From Spirochaetota bacterium (lineage in GTDB: Bacteria; Spirochaetota; UBA4802; UB4802), in the NCBI GenBank assembly GCA_029907515.1, contig JARYLT010000005.1, forward strand, positions 1 through 64,000: 64,000 nt of DNA. Direction: 5' to 3'. Under the pieces are notes generated by a model. It was given only the letters and a program-made list of their open reading frames with translations. It did no database searches and was not told where the DNA came from. Below are positions 1 to 8,891 of this stretch, in pieces. The position numbers and the translations under genes were made by a program. Each line of letters starts with the position of its first letter. Position 1 is the stretch's first letter.

Positions 1-961
1 CTAATCTATCCTTATACATACCTACAGCAGCATCATAGGCACTATACCCATCTGATTGCACATACCCTCCATATCCTTCCAGTAACTTCATGGGTACATC
101 TTTACTCCTGCCTTGAGCATACGTGTATACTATCACCGGCACATCCTTTTTTGGATACCCTATCATTACCCACATGTATGATTTGCTCGTCGGACTCCTG
201 CCTTCCTGATGCAATACCTGCAGATGTGTCTCATCCATCTGTATAAGGGGGCCACTTTTTGCTTCCTGTATCATCAGCTCATATAACCTCTGACACTGTG
301 CTGCTACCTGTAAAACCCAGTGGCTTATGGTTGCTCGTGTTATATCTATCCCGTATCGTTGTAGTATCTCTTCCTGCCTGTACAATGGTATCCCATCACA
401 ATACTTTGATACTATCACATACGCTATGCTGCGTTCGCTTACCTGACTTCCCGGCAATAACCGCTTTGGCTGCGGTGCCGTTAGTACTTCACGGTGCCCT
501 TCTTCAAGAAAACTATCGCACCTGCATGGCCCATACTTCTTGCGCTTTATTACCCGCTTCTGTACCCGTGCCGGTAGTATGTCAAGCTCTTCTGTTACCT
601 CTTGCCCTATACACGGACGCATCTTTCCACAACAGGGACACAGCTTATCCTCTTCATCTACATCGTATTCAACTTCCTCTATAGGCAATGTATCGGGTAA
701 TCTCTTCTTGCCACCTTTCTTCCTGCGATAACTCCGTACAGCAACCTTCTTGCCTTCATCCCTGTCAACTATCGCCTCAGCCTCATTAAACAATTGTAGC
801 TGCCCATCATCCTCTTCCTTTACCTTTTCACGCTTTGGCCCAAACACCAACCGCTGCAATGTCTTGTACTGCTGTTGCAGATAGCTATATTCAGCTTTGT
901 ATTTTTCAAGTTGCTGCTGCGTGTGTTGATACGTCTCTTCCAGTTGTGTATAGTGTTTCAC
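1..961 (-). CDS. IS66-family transposase (TnpC-like), partial; C-terminus runs off the left edge, N-terminus abuts the IS3 element
   Basis: Manual minus-strand translation (not in ORF track because it is open at the edge): KHYTQLEETYQHTQQQLEKYKAEYSYLQQQYKTLQRLVFGPKREK...DKLCPCCGKMRPCIGQEVTEELDILPARVQKRVIKRKKYGPCRC...LIQMDETHLQVL...YVQSDGYSAYDAA; typical IS66 TnpC zinc-finger and DDE region. Confidence 0.88.
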   Translation of the reverse strand, partial: MKHYTQLEETYQHTQQQLEKYKAEYSYLQQQYKTLQRLVFGPKREKVKEEDDGQLQLFNEAEAIVDRDEGKKVAVRSYRRKKGGKKRLPDTLPIEEVEYDVDEEDKLCPCCGKMRPCIGQEVTEELDILPARVQKRVIKRKKYGPCRCDSFLEEGHREVLTAPQPKRLLPGSQVSERSIAYVIVSKYCDGIPLYRQEEILQRYGIDITRATISHWVLQVAAQCQRLYELMIQEAKSGPLIQMDETHLQVLHQEGRSPTSKSYMWVMIGYPKKDVPVIVYTYAQGRSKDVPMKLLEGYGGYVQSDGYSAYDAAVGMYKDRL

Positions 962-1959
962 ACAAAATGAGAATTTTGGGCGGGTAAAGATAGAGAGTAC
1001 TTTCCCTGTATAAAATTGTATTCTTTCCTCTTTCTCCGTGCTTCTTCAAGCTTTATTTTTCTCTCATAAGCAATTTTCTCAGGATTGCCCCTGTACCACT
1101 CATACGGTGTCATATACTCTAATGACTTGTGATACCGATTATAATTATAATATTTACACGCCTCACGGGTTATCATCTCCAATTCGTTAAAATCATCCGG
1201 CTCTTCCATCTCATACAAAAGCTCTTTAAATGTACGATGCCACCGTTCTATAATCACATTCTCCGTGGGCATCGATGGATGTATCCTGATGTGCTCTGCC
1301 ATAAACTTCTTCACTACATCCTGAAATTCTGCTCCCACAAAACTGCTCCCATTGTCCGTCTGCAATTTTGGCTTCTGCTTCAATGCACCTCCATTATTAC
1401 TGATAAACGTTTCGAATACTTCCTTCACCGTTTTGCTCTCCATATTCGTCAGTGTCCTGGTAAACACCACAAATCGTGAATACACATCTATAAACGTTAG
1501 CTGATATACATCATTACCCTTATAATCCAAATATGTTATATCTGCCTGCCATAATTCATCAGGGCCTGTTGCCTCATTGCTATACCGATGCACCCATCCA
1601 TACCGTTTTTTATATTCATTTTCTTTAATAAGCCCATTTTTCTTCAAAATTCTGTACACTGTCGATACACTTGTATAGACAATATTTTCATCTATCATCC
1701 GATATGTCAATTCACGGTGAAAATACCGCGGATGATTTACTGCATATTCAACTATCGCTTCCTCTTCCTTTTCCATTAGTGTATATGCATTCCCTGGTAT
1801 TTGCCTCTTCCCTTTTGGCGATAGTTCTTTATAGCTACCCCTTGCCATTCTGTACCACCGTGACAACGATATCCCTATCCTTTGGCAATATTCTAAAAGC
1901 GTTACCCCATATCCTTTATACCGCTTTCCCGTTGTCACGATATCATCTATCCTTGCCAA
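958..1959 (-). CDS. IS3-family transposase OrfB (DDE integrase core)
   Basis: HRELTYRMIDENIVYTSVSTVYRILKKNGLI; ELWQADITYLDYKGNDVYQLTFIDVYSRFVV; LQTDNGSSFVG; IIERWHRTFKELL. Confidence 0.93.
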   Translation of the reverse strand: MARIDDIVTTGKRYKGYGVTLLEYCQRIGISLSRWYRMARGSYKELSPKGKRQIPGNAYTLMEKEEEAIVEYAVNHPRYFHRELTYRMIDENIVYTSVSTVYRILKKNGLIKENEYKKRYGWVHRYSNEATGPDELWQADITYLDYKGNDVYQLTFIDVYSRFVVFTRTLTNMESKTVKEVFETFISNNGGALKQKPKLQTDNGSSFVGAEFQDVVKKFMAEHIRIHPSMPTENVIIERWHRTFKELLYEMEEPDDFNELEMITREACKYYNYNRYHKSLEYMTPYEWYRGNPEKIAYERKIKLEEARRKRKEYNFIQGKYSLSLPAQNSHFV

Positions 1960-1982
1960 ATCCTTTATATGGGCTCCCTTGG

Positions 1983-2273
1983 CTATATCCCATGCTTTTT
2001 TTTTAATTCTAAATTCTCAGCTACTAACTCACTGATTATTCCATCCTTGCGCCCTAACTCATTCTTAAGCCGCACTTCCAGGGCAGTCTCTTTTGCCTGT
2101 GGCGCAAAAATAAGCTTTGCATTCTTCTCAAGTTGACCCTTCCATTTGTAAAACAGTGTGTCCCGTATCCCTTTGCTACGACAGTACTTTGCTATACCAT
2201 CCGGATACTGTAATCCCTCAAGCACCATCCTTACCTTTTCTTCTGGACTGTAGGTATTCTTTACTTTACTCAT
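1983..2273 (-). CDS. IS3-family transposase OrfA (HTH)
   Basis: YSPEEKVRMVLEGLQYPDGIAKYCRSKGIRDTLFYKWKGQ, directly upstream of OrfB. Confidence 0.9.
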   Translation of the reverse strand: MSKVKNTYSPEEKVRMVLEGLQYPDGIAKYCRSKGIRDTLFYKWKGQLEKNAKLIFAPQAKETALEVRLKNELGRKDGIISELVAENLELKKKHGI

Positions 2274-2298
2274 GATTTCCTCCTCTTTTTACTATATC

Positions 2299-2661
2299 TT
2301 ACAGGAAATCACTCTCTATTTTTTTTACCCTAAAATTCTCTTTTTCCTGTGAAACTTTAGATGTTAAATTCTTTAAATCTTTAATATACATTATTCCTTT
2401 ATCTGTAATACCATTTTTATGTATGTAAAGTAATATTAAATTTTTTAATTTAGTTAAATAAAATAAATCTTTGTCTGTAATTTTAGATTTATCTGATATT
2501 GATAACCCCCTTTCTTTTTCATAATCTTCAATACTATAAACTCCTCCTATTAATTTTGTTTTATAAAATTCAACAGCCTCTTTCTCTTCATCTGTTAAAC
2601 TATGAACATTAGGAATTAAAAAAAATACAAAGATCACGATAATCATTATTTTTTTAGACAT
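2299..2661 (-). pseudogene. Secreted leucine-rich-repeat-like protein truncated by the IS end
   Basis: Signal peptide, then KITDKDLFYLTKLKNLILLYIHKNGITDKGIMYIKDLKNLTSK; the last ~18 residues (VSQEKENFRVKKIESDFL) are encoded by the IS terminal repeat. Confidence 0.6.
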
Positions 2662-2678
2662 GATTAACCCTCCAAAAT

Positions 2679-3004
2679 TTATTTTCTTACTAAATATTGA
2701 TAATATCTAAAAAACTTTTCATCACCTAAAACCTTTTTCCAACTCATCCCATGATTTGCCATTCTTCCTACATCCGATACATACCACCCTCCGTTGTACT
2801 TATACAGGTTTACATTGTGTTCATGTTTATAGTTTTCGTTGTAAAATTTCATAACTCCATATTGCACACCTTCTCCATTACTCATTAGCTTTGCAAATTC
2901 ATTGTAATCCGTTATCCTCTTTACTTCATACCCATACGCCTTTGCTATTGTACCCTGATATGTTGTCCCGTCTGCTTTTATTGCTCCGGCATTGTACCAG
3001 CGCT
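2679..3004 (-). pseudogene. C-terminal fragment of a larger protein (possible polymorphic-toxin tail), 5' side cut at an IS end
   Basis: Open frame continues upstream of the listed Met: RWYNAGAIKADGTTYQGTIAKAYGYEVKRITDYNEFAKLMSNGEGVQYGVMKFYNENYKHEHNVNLYKYNGGWYVSDVGRM..., beginning exactly at the orphan IS terminal repeat. Confidence 0.45.
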
Positions 3005-3053
3005 CTCTCTATTTTTTTACCCTAAAATTCTCTTTTTCCTGTGAAACTTTAGA
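3005..3053. repeat. Orphan second copy of the IS3-element right end
   Basis: CTCTCTATTTTTTTACCCTAAAATTCTCTTTTTCCTGTGAAACTTTAGA is the same as 2312-2361 apart from one T in the T-run. Confidence 0.9.
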
Positions 3054-3067
3054 ATTACTTCCTCTGA

Positions 3068-3472
3068 TTATTTCTTATTATATATCTCAATATGAATATG
3101 GTTCCAATGACTATTTTTAGGATCTTTACTAAGATATAGTATTATCTTATACTTATCTATCATATTTTTGTAAATTTTATTTATGTAGTTCATCACTTTT
3201 TTATCATTATAAAAAATCTTCATCTTTTTGTTCTTATTATCTTCTAAATATGCAATTGAGCTATCAATAAAATTCTCTACCAATTTTATTGTCGCTTCTA
3301 AATCATAAACTTTGCATTTATCAAAATTACCACTATAAATCGTATCATTTACTGTACCTGGTAGTAAAACACTTTTAATTGCATTAATTATCACTATAAG
3401 ATATGATTCAATTATATCATAAAAGCCATTACATGTAGAAGGAGTTGATTCCTCATGAAAGAAAATAACCAA
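3068..3472 (-). CDS. Hypothetical fragment; start uncertain (listed ATG overlaps nhaA)
   Basis: Open frame ending HWNHIHIEIYNKK; no internal Met near a plausible start; N-terminus overlaps the nhaA 5' end antisense. Confidence 0.35.
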   Translation of the reverse strand: MVIFFHEESTPSTCNGFYDIIESYLIVIINAIKSVLLPGTVNDTIYSGNFDKCKVYDLEATIKLVENFIDSSIAYLEDNKNKKMKIFYNDKKVMNYINKIYKNMIDKYKIILYLSKDPKNSHWNHIHIEIYNKK

Positions 3473-4639
3473 TCATTCTTACACCAATTCTTTGCAATGG
3501 AATCTGCAAGCGGCATGTTGATGATCATTGCAACCATACTGGCTATGATTATTGCCAATTCACCTATGAAGCTATTATATACAATGATGCTTGAAATTCG
3601 TTTTGCAGCATCCATTGGGGACTTTGCTATTGATAAACCACTTTTGCTATGGATTAACGATGGACTCATGGCAATTTTTTTCTTCATGATTGGCCTTGAA
3701 CTAAAAAGAGAACTTATTGAAGGGGAACTATCGAACATAAAAAAAGTAGCACTGCCTGCTATTGGCGCAGTTGGAGGCATGCTGGTTCCTGCTTTAATCT
3801 ATGCAGCATTCAATTATAGTGACCCACAAGCGTTAAAAGGTTGGGCAATACCTGCAGCCACCGATATTGCATTCTCGTTAGGCATTCTTTCATTACTTGG
3901 TAACCGAGTACCATTAAGCATCAAGATATTTTTAACTTCACTTGCTATTTTTGATGATCTGGGTGCAATTATTATCATTGCATTTTTTTATACTGCAAAC
4001 ATTTCTTTTACTGCCCTTGCTGTATCGCTTGTATGTATTCCTGTATTATTGTTCATCAACACAAAAGGCATCACCTCAAAAAGCATATATGTAATTATTG
4101 GAATAGTAATGTGGGCAGCAATGCTGAAATCCGGTGTCCATGCAACACTGGCTGGGGTTATACTGGCATTATGTATTCCTTTAACATCAAAAGATGGCAC
4201 TTCTCCACTGAGAGAATTTGAACATGATGTACATCATGCTGTTGCATTTATTATATTACCAGTATTTGCATTTGCCAATACTGGAATTGATTTTAGCAAG
4301 ATGACAGCACAGCATCTTCTACACGGAGTACCCATTGGCATTGCAGCAGGTCTTTTTATTGGCAAACAGGCAGGCATATCTATCTTTTGCTATATAGCCT
4401 GGAAACTTGGTATAGCATCACTACCATCTCAAACCAACTGGAAGATGCTGTATGGAACTGCACTACTATGTGGTATAGGTTTCACCATGAGCCTTTTTAT
4501 TGGCTCACTGGCTTTTGAAGAAAGCAGCAATCTTTTATTTGATGAACGCATCGGGATTCTGGCAGGGTCACTGTTGTCAGGGATTTTTGGGTATATTGTG
4601 TTGCATAAAGCACTTCCTGAAAAGTTAGATAAAGCGTAA
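3455..4639 (+). CDS. nhaA: Na+/H+ antiporter NhaA
   Basis: Full length; LLLWINDGLMAIFFFMIGLELKRE, WAIPAATDIAFSLGILSLLG, GIGFTMSLFIGSLAF. Confidence 0.96.
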   Translation: MKENNQSFLHQFFAMESASGMLMIIATILAMIIANSPMKLLYTMMLEIRFAASIGDFAIDKPLLLWINDGLMAIFFFMIGLELKRELIEGELSNIKKVALPAIGAVGGMLVPALIYAAFNYSDPQALKGWAIPAATDIAFSLGILSLLGNRVPLSIKIFLTSLAIFDDLGAIIIIAFFYTANISFTALAVSLVCIPVLLFINTKGITSKSIYVIIGIVMWAAMLKSGVHATLAGVILALCIPLTSKDGTSPLREFEHDVHHAVAFIILPVFAFANTGIDFSKMTAQHLLHGVPIGIAAGLFIGKQAGISIFCYIAWKLGIASLPSQTNWKMLYGTALLCGIGFTMSLFIGSLAFEESSNLLFDERIGILAGSLLSGIFGYIVLHKALPEKLDKA

Positions 4640-4703
4640 AAAGTCTATGCATGTAATCTTCACTTGTAGCGTCTGAAGAATCAATTTACTTCTTTAAAAT
4701 TAA

Positions 4704-4735
4704 GATTGCCATGCCCCTCCTGGGCTCGCAATGAC
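4704..4735. repeat. REP-like interspersed palindromic repeat
   Basis: GATTGCCATGCCCCTCCTGGGCTCGCAATGAC, of the GTCATTGCGAGCCC...GCAATC type, intergenic. Confidence 0.5.
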
Positions 4736-4921
4736 ATAAATATAATTAACTTTATAGACTATTTTTTTTTATTCTGGTTGGTCACAGTTGTGGTCAGGAG
4801 CAACGTGCTAAATACTTAATGATTACATGGTTAAGCTAAAAATTTTTTTCTTAAAAAACTCTATGTTCAGCCTTCCTTAAATTATTGACAATTTATACAT
4901 TTTCATAATTATACTATCAGC

Positions 4922-5623
4922 ATGGAAATTTCAGGAAGATCATTCATAGCCAATCCCGAAGAATGTCCCTATCTTTATAATAGAACCAAGACATATCGCT
5001 ATACCGTACTGTACAATCTCACACCAGACGAACACAACACACTTTTAGCACAGGGGTGGCGGCATTTTGGTTATACCTTTTTTCAGCCAGCGTGCACATC
5101 ATGTATGCTATGCATACCCGTAAGGATTAAAACATTTGATTTTATACCCACAAAAAGTCAGCGCAGGGTTTTACGTAAAAATGCAAACACGCTTACTCGC
5201 ATCAACGAATTAACCCTTACACGAAGAATTTACAACATATATGAAGACCATTCCATATCCCGTTTTAAAGAGCTACCATCACTACAATTTTTATTGTCAA
5301 ATGTACTTGATGTATGTGCAAACACCTACCAGATTGAATACTATCACAACTCACAACTGTTTGCCGTGGACTACATTGATGAAACACGTGAAGCATTAAG
5401 TTCCATTTACTGTATCTATCACTCAGACTTTGCTTACTTAAGTCCTGGAATTTACAGTATCCTGTATGCCATTGAATTAGCCCGGCAAAAAAGGCTGACC
5501 TACTTTTATTTAGGCTACTATGTTCCTGGATGCAAGGTTATGCAGTACAAAATATCATTTCATCCATATCAATGGTTTAACTGGGAAAAACAAAAGTGGT
5601 GTGATGAACCGGTTATTTATTAA
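4922..5623 (+). CDS. bpt: Leucyl/arginyl-tRNA--protein transferase family (Bpt/Ate)
   Basis: ECPYLYNRTKTYRYTVLYNLTPDEHNTLLAQGWRHFGYTFFQPACTSCMLCIPVRI; YFYLGYYVPGCKVMQYKISFHPYQW. Confidence 0.88.
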   Translation: MEISGRSFIANPEECPYLYNRTKTYRYTVLYNLTPDEHNTLLAQGWRHFGYTFFQPACTSCMLCIPVRIKTFDFIPTKSQRRVLRKNANTLTRINELTLTRRIYNIYEDHSISRFKELPSLQFLLSNVLDVCANTYQIEYYHNSQLFAVDYIDETREALSSIYCIYHSDFAYLSPGIYSILYAIELARQKRLTYFYLGYYVPGCKVMQYKISFHPYQWFNWEKQKWCDEPVIY

Positions 5624-5625
5624 AG

Positions 5626-5964
5626 CTATCGCTCCAGCAATGCCGTATCAATAATATCTGTTACATGCTCATCAATATAGCTATATGTCAGGTCAGTAGA
5701 TTGTGCTTCAGGGAACACATTTTTAAACACACCATTTGCCTGTGCATGGATAAAACTATACGTGGTAACAGCCGGATACTGTGACCCCTGCCACAAAGAA
5801 ATTCCAACCACAATCATGAAAACTGCAGCAATAGAACCACATGCAATATACAATCTATTTCTTTTTTTGACCCGTGCTACTACTGCTGAAGCAATTGTTT
5901 CATCCCACGAGTTACTATGCAATCGCTCATTGATTGCTATATCAAATTGTGTTTTACTATTCAT
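5626..5964 (-). CDS. Putative membrane anti-sigma factor
   Basis: Overlaps the ECF sigma gene; single TM helix (LYIACGSIAAVFMIVVGISLW). Confidence 0.5.
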   Translation of the reverse strand: MNSKTQFDIAINERLHSNSWDETIASAVVARVKKRNRLYIACGSIAAVFMIVVGISLWQGSQYPAVTTYSFIHAQANGVFKNVFPEAQSTDLTYSYIDEHVTDIIDTALLER

Positions 5965-6452
5965 ACTTCCTCCTGTAACAACTTATAAAGAATCAGTTTC
6001 CCTCTGGATAAGCGCGATTTTACCGTACCCTTTGGAATACCCAGCTTCCCTGCAATCTGTGTTTCATCATTACCCAAGGCTTTCAGTTTCATAACATCTT
6101 TATACTTTTCAGGGAGCTTTTCAATAACAGGCATAAGCGATAGTTCATCGTATTGAATCTCAGGAGGATTACAATCCATACTATGCGAAAGCCTTTGAAG
6201 TTTTTGCTCCTCTCGCAATAGCTTCTTATTCATACGTTTTGCCTCATTTGCTGCTATGCGATACAGCCAGGTCTCAAGAGATGACTTTTCTTTGAATTTC
6301 CCTGCTACAAGACTTCGGTAAGCCCGAATATACGTTTCCTGAACTACATCATCTATTGCCTCATAAAACTGTGCTGCAAGGTGCCTGTGCACAGCCTGCA
6401 GCACAACTGCCTTTGTTTGGCCAATAATTTTTGCAAACTCTTTTTCACTCAT
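5961..6452 (-). CDS. RNA polymerase ECF sigma factor
   Basis: DDVVQETYIRAYRSL; SSLETWLYRIAANEAKRMNKK; LPEKYKDVMKLKALGNDETQIAGKLGIPKGTVKSRLSRGK. Confidence 0.93.
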   Translation of the reverse strand: MSEKEFAKIIGQTKAVVLQAVHRHLAAQFYEAIDDVVQETYIRAYRSLVAGKFKEKSSLETWLYRIAANEAKRMNKKLLREEQKLQRLSHSMDCNPPEIQYDELSLMPVIEKLPEKYKDVMKLKALGNDETQIAGKLGIPKGTVKSRLSRGKLILYKLLQEEV

Positions 6453-6469
6453 GTTATAAGCCTTAACAT

Positions 6470-6961
6470 TTACATCATTGGTTCATCAAATCCCATTGGG
6501 CCATGTGGGCGTATTTTTTCCATTCGTTGCATTTCCATCTGTTTGTAAGCTTTTAGCTTCTTTAGCTGGTCTTTGTTAAGCTGTTTTTCAATATCCATAA
6601 CATGCTGTATTCTCAATATATGAAGCTCAATCCGCAAATCGCCTATCTCTTTCAGTTTAGCTCGCACTGCATTAATGTCAACTTCATCTTCAAGCAAAAG
6701 CTTTTTTAGCTGAATCATTTTGGGAGCTAATTTTTCCCGTATGTCAAGCATGCGCTTTTCATACAGACTATTGATTTCAACAATCTTATCTACCTGGGAA
6801 TCTGACAACCCCAATACCTGCTTTAGCCGCTCTACATCACCAAAGATTGGGCCTTTTTTCATGGGCATATCGCAACACTGCCCTTTCCCTTTTGGCCCCT
6901 GCGCAAATGCAACACTGGCAACAAGTGTCAGAGCCAGAGCATACACAAAAACCTTTTTCAT
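6470..6961 (-). CDS. Periplasmic Spy/CpxP/ZraP-like protein
   Basis: Signal peptide; heptad-rich LGLSDSQVDKIVEINSLYEKRMLDIREKLAPKMIQLKKLL; Met-rich C-terminus. Confidence 0.7.
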   Translation of the reverse strand: MKKVFVYALALTLVASVAFAQGPKGKGQCCDMPMKKGPIFGDVERLKQVLGLSDSQVDKIVEINSLYEKRMLDIREKLAPKMIQLKKLLLEDEVDINAVRAKLKEIGDLRIELHILRIQHVMDIEKQLNKDQLKKLKAYKQMEMQRMEKIRPHGPMGFDEPMM

Positions 6962-7094
6962 ACAAATCCCCCTTTAAGTATAGTAGCTTCTCAAATTTTG
7001 AACATTAGACCTTTATTCAAAGCTTTTAGTTCCATTTTTTCTTTGTGAGATAAAAAATTTTCATTGACTTTTGGAATTACTAAATTAGTTTACT

Positions 7095-7110
7095 ACTAAA
7101 TTAATTTAGT
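7095..7110. promoter_or_regulatory. Perfect palindrome, putative MarR autoregulatory operator
   Basis: ACTAAATTAATTTAGT immediately upstream of the MarR ORF; imperfect second copy ACTAAATTAGTTTA just before it. Confidence 0.6.
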
Positions 7111-7113
7111 TTT

Positions 7114-7557
7114 ATGCTAAACTATATGAAAATTACCAGCCAAAATTTTATATATTCTTTATCACGGATCAGACACCTGGCGCATACGTTTTTAAGTGAA
7201 GAGCTGGAAAAAGTTTCAATTATAGATATACCGCCTTCATTTGGCGATGTATTTGTTATCGTAACCCATAAGGGGTCAATTTCATTAAAAGACATATCCT
7301 CATATACCTATAAAGATAAATCAACAATCACTCTTATTGTCAAACATATGGAAGAACATGGCTATTTTAAACGCATTGTCAATCCACAAGACAAACGGAG
7401 TTATTTAATTGCCCCTACAGATAAATCCCTGGCTTTAAAAAAATCTTTTAAAACTATCTCTGAAAAAATGAATAAAAAGCTTTTTCATAATTTATCAGAG
7501 CATGAACAACAACATCTTTTTATACTCTTAGAAAAGGTTATGACAAATATTAAGTAG
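7114..7557 (+). CDS. MarR-family transcriptional regulator
   Basis: SLKDISSYTYKDKSTITLIVKHMEEHGYFKRIVNPQDKRSYLIAPTDKS. Confidence 0.85.
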   Translation: MLNYMKITSQNFIYSLSRIRHLAHTFLSEELEKVSIIDIPPSFGDVFVIVTHKGSISLKDISSYTYKDKSTITLIVKHMEEHGYFKRIVNPQDKRSYLIAPTDKSLALKKSFKTISEKMNKKLFHNLSEHEQQHLFILLEKVMTNIK

Positions 7558-7747
7558 CATTTAATCAATTTCTTAAAGATATATTCATATCTCTCCTAGA
7601 GGTTCTCATAAAGAATGAAAATAGTTATTAACACATGTTACCCTGAATATATTTCAGAATCTTTTTCTGACATGATATGCTTAAAACAAGTCTGTCTCCA
7701 CTAAAGCTTGGATTTATACTTACCATTATATTTTGAGGAGGTTCCAT

Positions 7748-8830
7748 ATGGATAGTTATGATACATTACAGCAGATACTTGATTCACACCCATCCACAGC
7801 CCCAAAAACCAGAACATTTATGGAGATTTTACACATATTGTTTACGCCACAGGAAGCCCAACTTGCAACTCATTTGAGCTTTAAAGGAAAAAGTGTCAAA
7901 GATATCGCAGGGGCTTCACACATGGATATGGAATCAGCACACCAGATACTGGAACAAATGGCAAATAAAGCAATTATTTACACTGCAAAAAAAGATAATG
8001 AAGTCCTCTATGGGCTTGTACCAACCATTCCTGGATTATTTGAATTTCCCTTTATGAAAGGAATGATAACCGAAACACATAAAAAGCTTGCACAACTGTG
8101 GGAAAAGTACCATCATGAAGCATTGGGCAACTCATTCAGTGGCAACCCCACACCGCTGATGCGAGTATTACCCGTTGACACAGCTATAGAACATGGCATT
8201 GTGATTCATCCCTTTGAAGAAGCACGGAAACTCATTGAAAAAGCCCATTATATTGCACTTACCAACTGTGCATGTCGCGTAAGTGTCAATAAATGTGATA
8301 AACCACTTGATGTATGCATGATATTTGATGGCGCTGCTGAATTCCTTATTGACCGTGGATATGCATGGAAGGCAAGTGTTGACCAAACCATCAATGCGTT
8401 AATAAAAAGTGAGGAAGCTGGCCTGGTCCATACCAGCAATAACAGCAAGGACCGTGCTACGGTTATATGCAATTGCTGCCCATGTTGCTGTACTGTGCTC
8501 AGGGGAAGAACTCAATTAGGGAATATCCATGCATTCAGTACAAGTCGCTTTGAAGCAAAAATTGATATACACAATTGCTCTAGCTGTGAGGCATGTGCAA
8601 ATGGTCGATGCCCTATGAATGCTATAACTATGGAAGGTGGGATAGCTTCAGTAGATGAATCACAATGTATTGGCTGCGGCCTTTGTGCAAGTGTCTGCAG
8701 TTCAAATGCAATAACATTAATTGAAAGAACATCAACACCCGATATCCCAGCTACAGTGACAGATATGGGAATTACAGTGGCACAGGAAAAGGGAAGATTA
8801 GATAGATTTATTGAAGTGATGAAGAAATAA
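7748..8830 (+). CDS. 4Fe-4S ferredoxin-domain protein with N-terminal winged-helix-like region
   Basis: RBS gaggagg upstream of ATG 7748; CSSCEACANGRCPMNAITM and CIGCGLCASVCSSNAI clusters; CNCCPCCC. Confidence 0.85.
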   Translation: MDSYDTLQQILDSHPSTAPKTRTFMEILHILFTPQEAQLATHLSFKGKSVKDIAGASHMDMESAHQILEQMANKAIIYTAKKDNEVLYGLVPTIPGLFEFPFMKGMITETHKKLAQLWEKYHHEALGNSFSGNPTPLMRVLPVDTAIEHGIVIHPFEEARKLIEKAHYIALTNCACRVSVNKCDKPLDVCMIFDGAAEFLIDRGYAWKASVDQTINALIKSEEAGLVHTSNNSKDRATVICNCCPCCCTVLRGRTQLGNIHAFSTSRFEAKIDIHNCSSCEACANGRCPMNAITMEGGIASVDESQCIGCGLCASVCSSNAITLIERTSTPDIPATVTDMGITVAQEKGRLDRFIEVMKK

Positions 8831-8835
8831 CAGTA

Positions 8836-8879
8836 TGCATGTAAACTCTGCTCCTTGATGTCAGCAGAGCTTACATGCA
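8836..8879. terminator. Hairpin between convergent genes
   Basis: TGCATGTAAACTCTGCT ... AGCAGAGCTTACATGCA followed by CTTTTC. Confidence 0.75.
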
Positions 8880-8891
8880 CTTTTCATTCAA

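Larger units (their letters stand above)
955..2356 (-). mobile_element. IS3-family-like insertion sequence (orfA + orfB) with terminal inverted repeats
   Basis: Left end GTTTCACACAAAATGAGAATTTTGGGCGGGTAAAGATAGAGAGT matches the reverse complement of the right end GTTTCACAGGAAAAAGAGAATTTTAGGGTAAAAAAAATAGAGAGT; encloses two transposase ORFs. Confidence 0.85.

Noticed and set aside
259-731. Plus-strand ORFs of 141 and 63 aa
   Set aside because: Antisense to the clearly recognisable IS66 transposase on the minus strand; no coding signature of their own.
1129-2006. Plus-strand ORFs across the IS3 element
   Set aside because: Antisense shadows of transposase OrfB.
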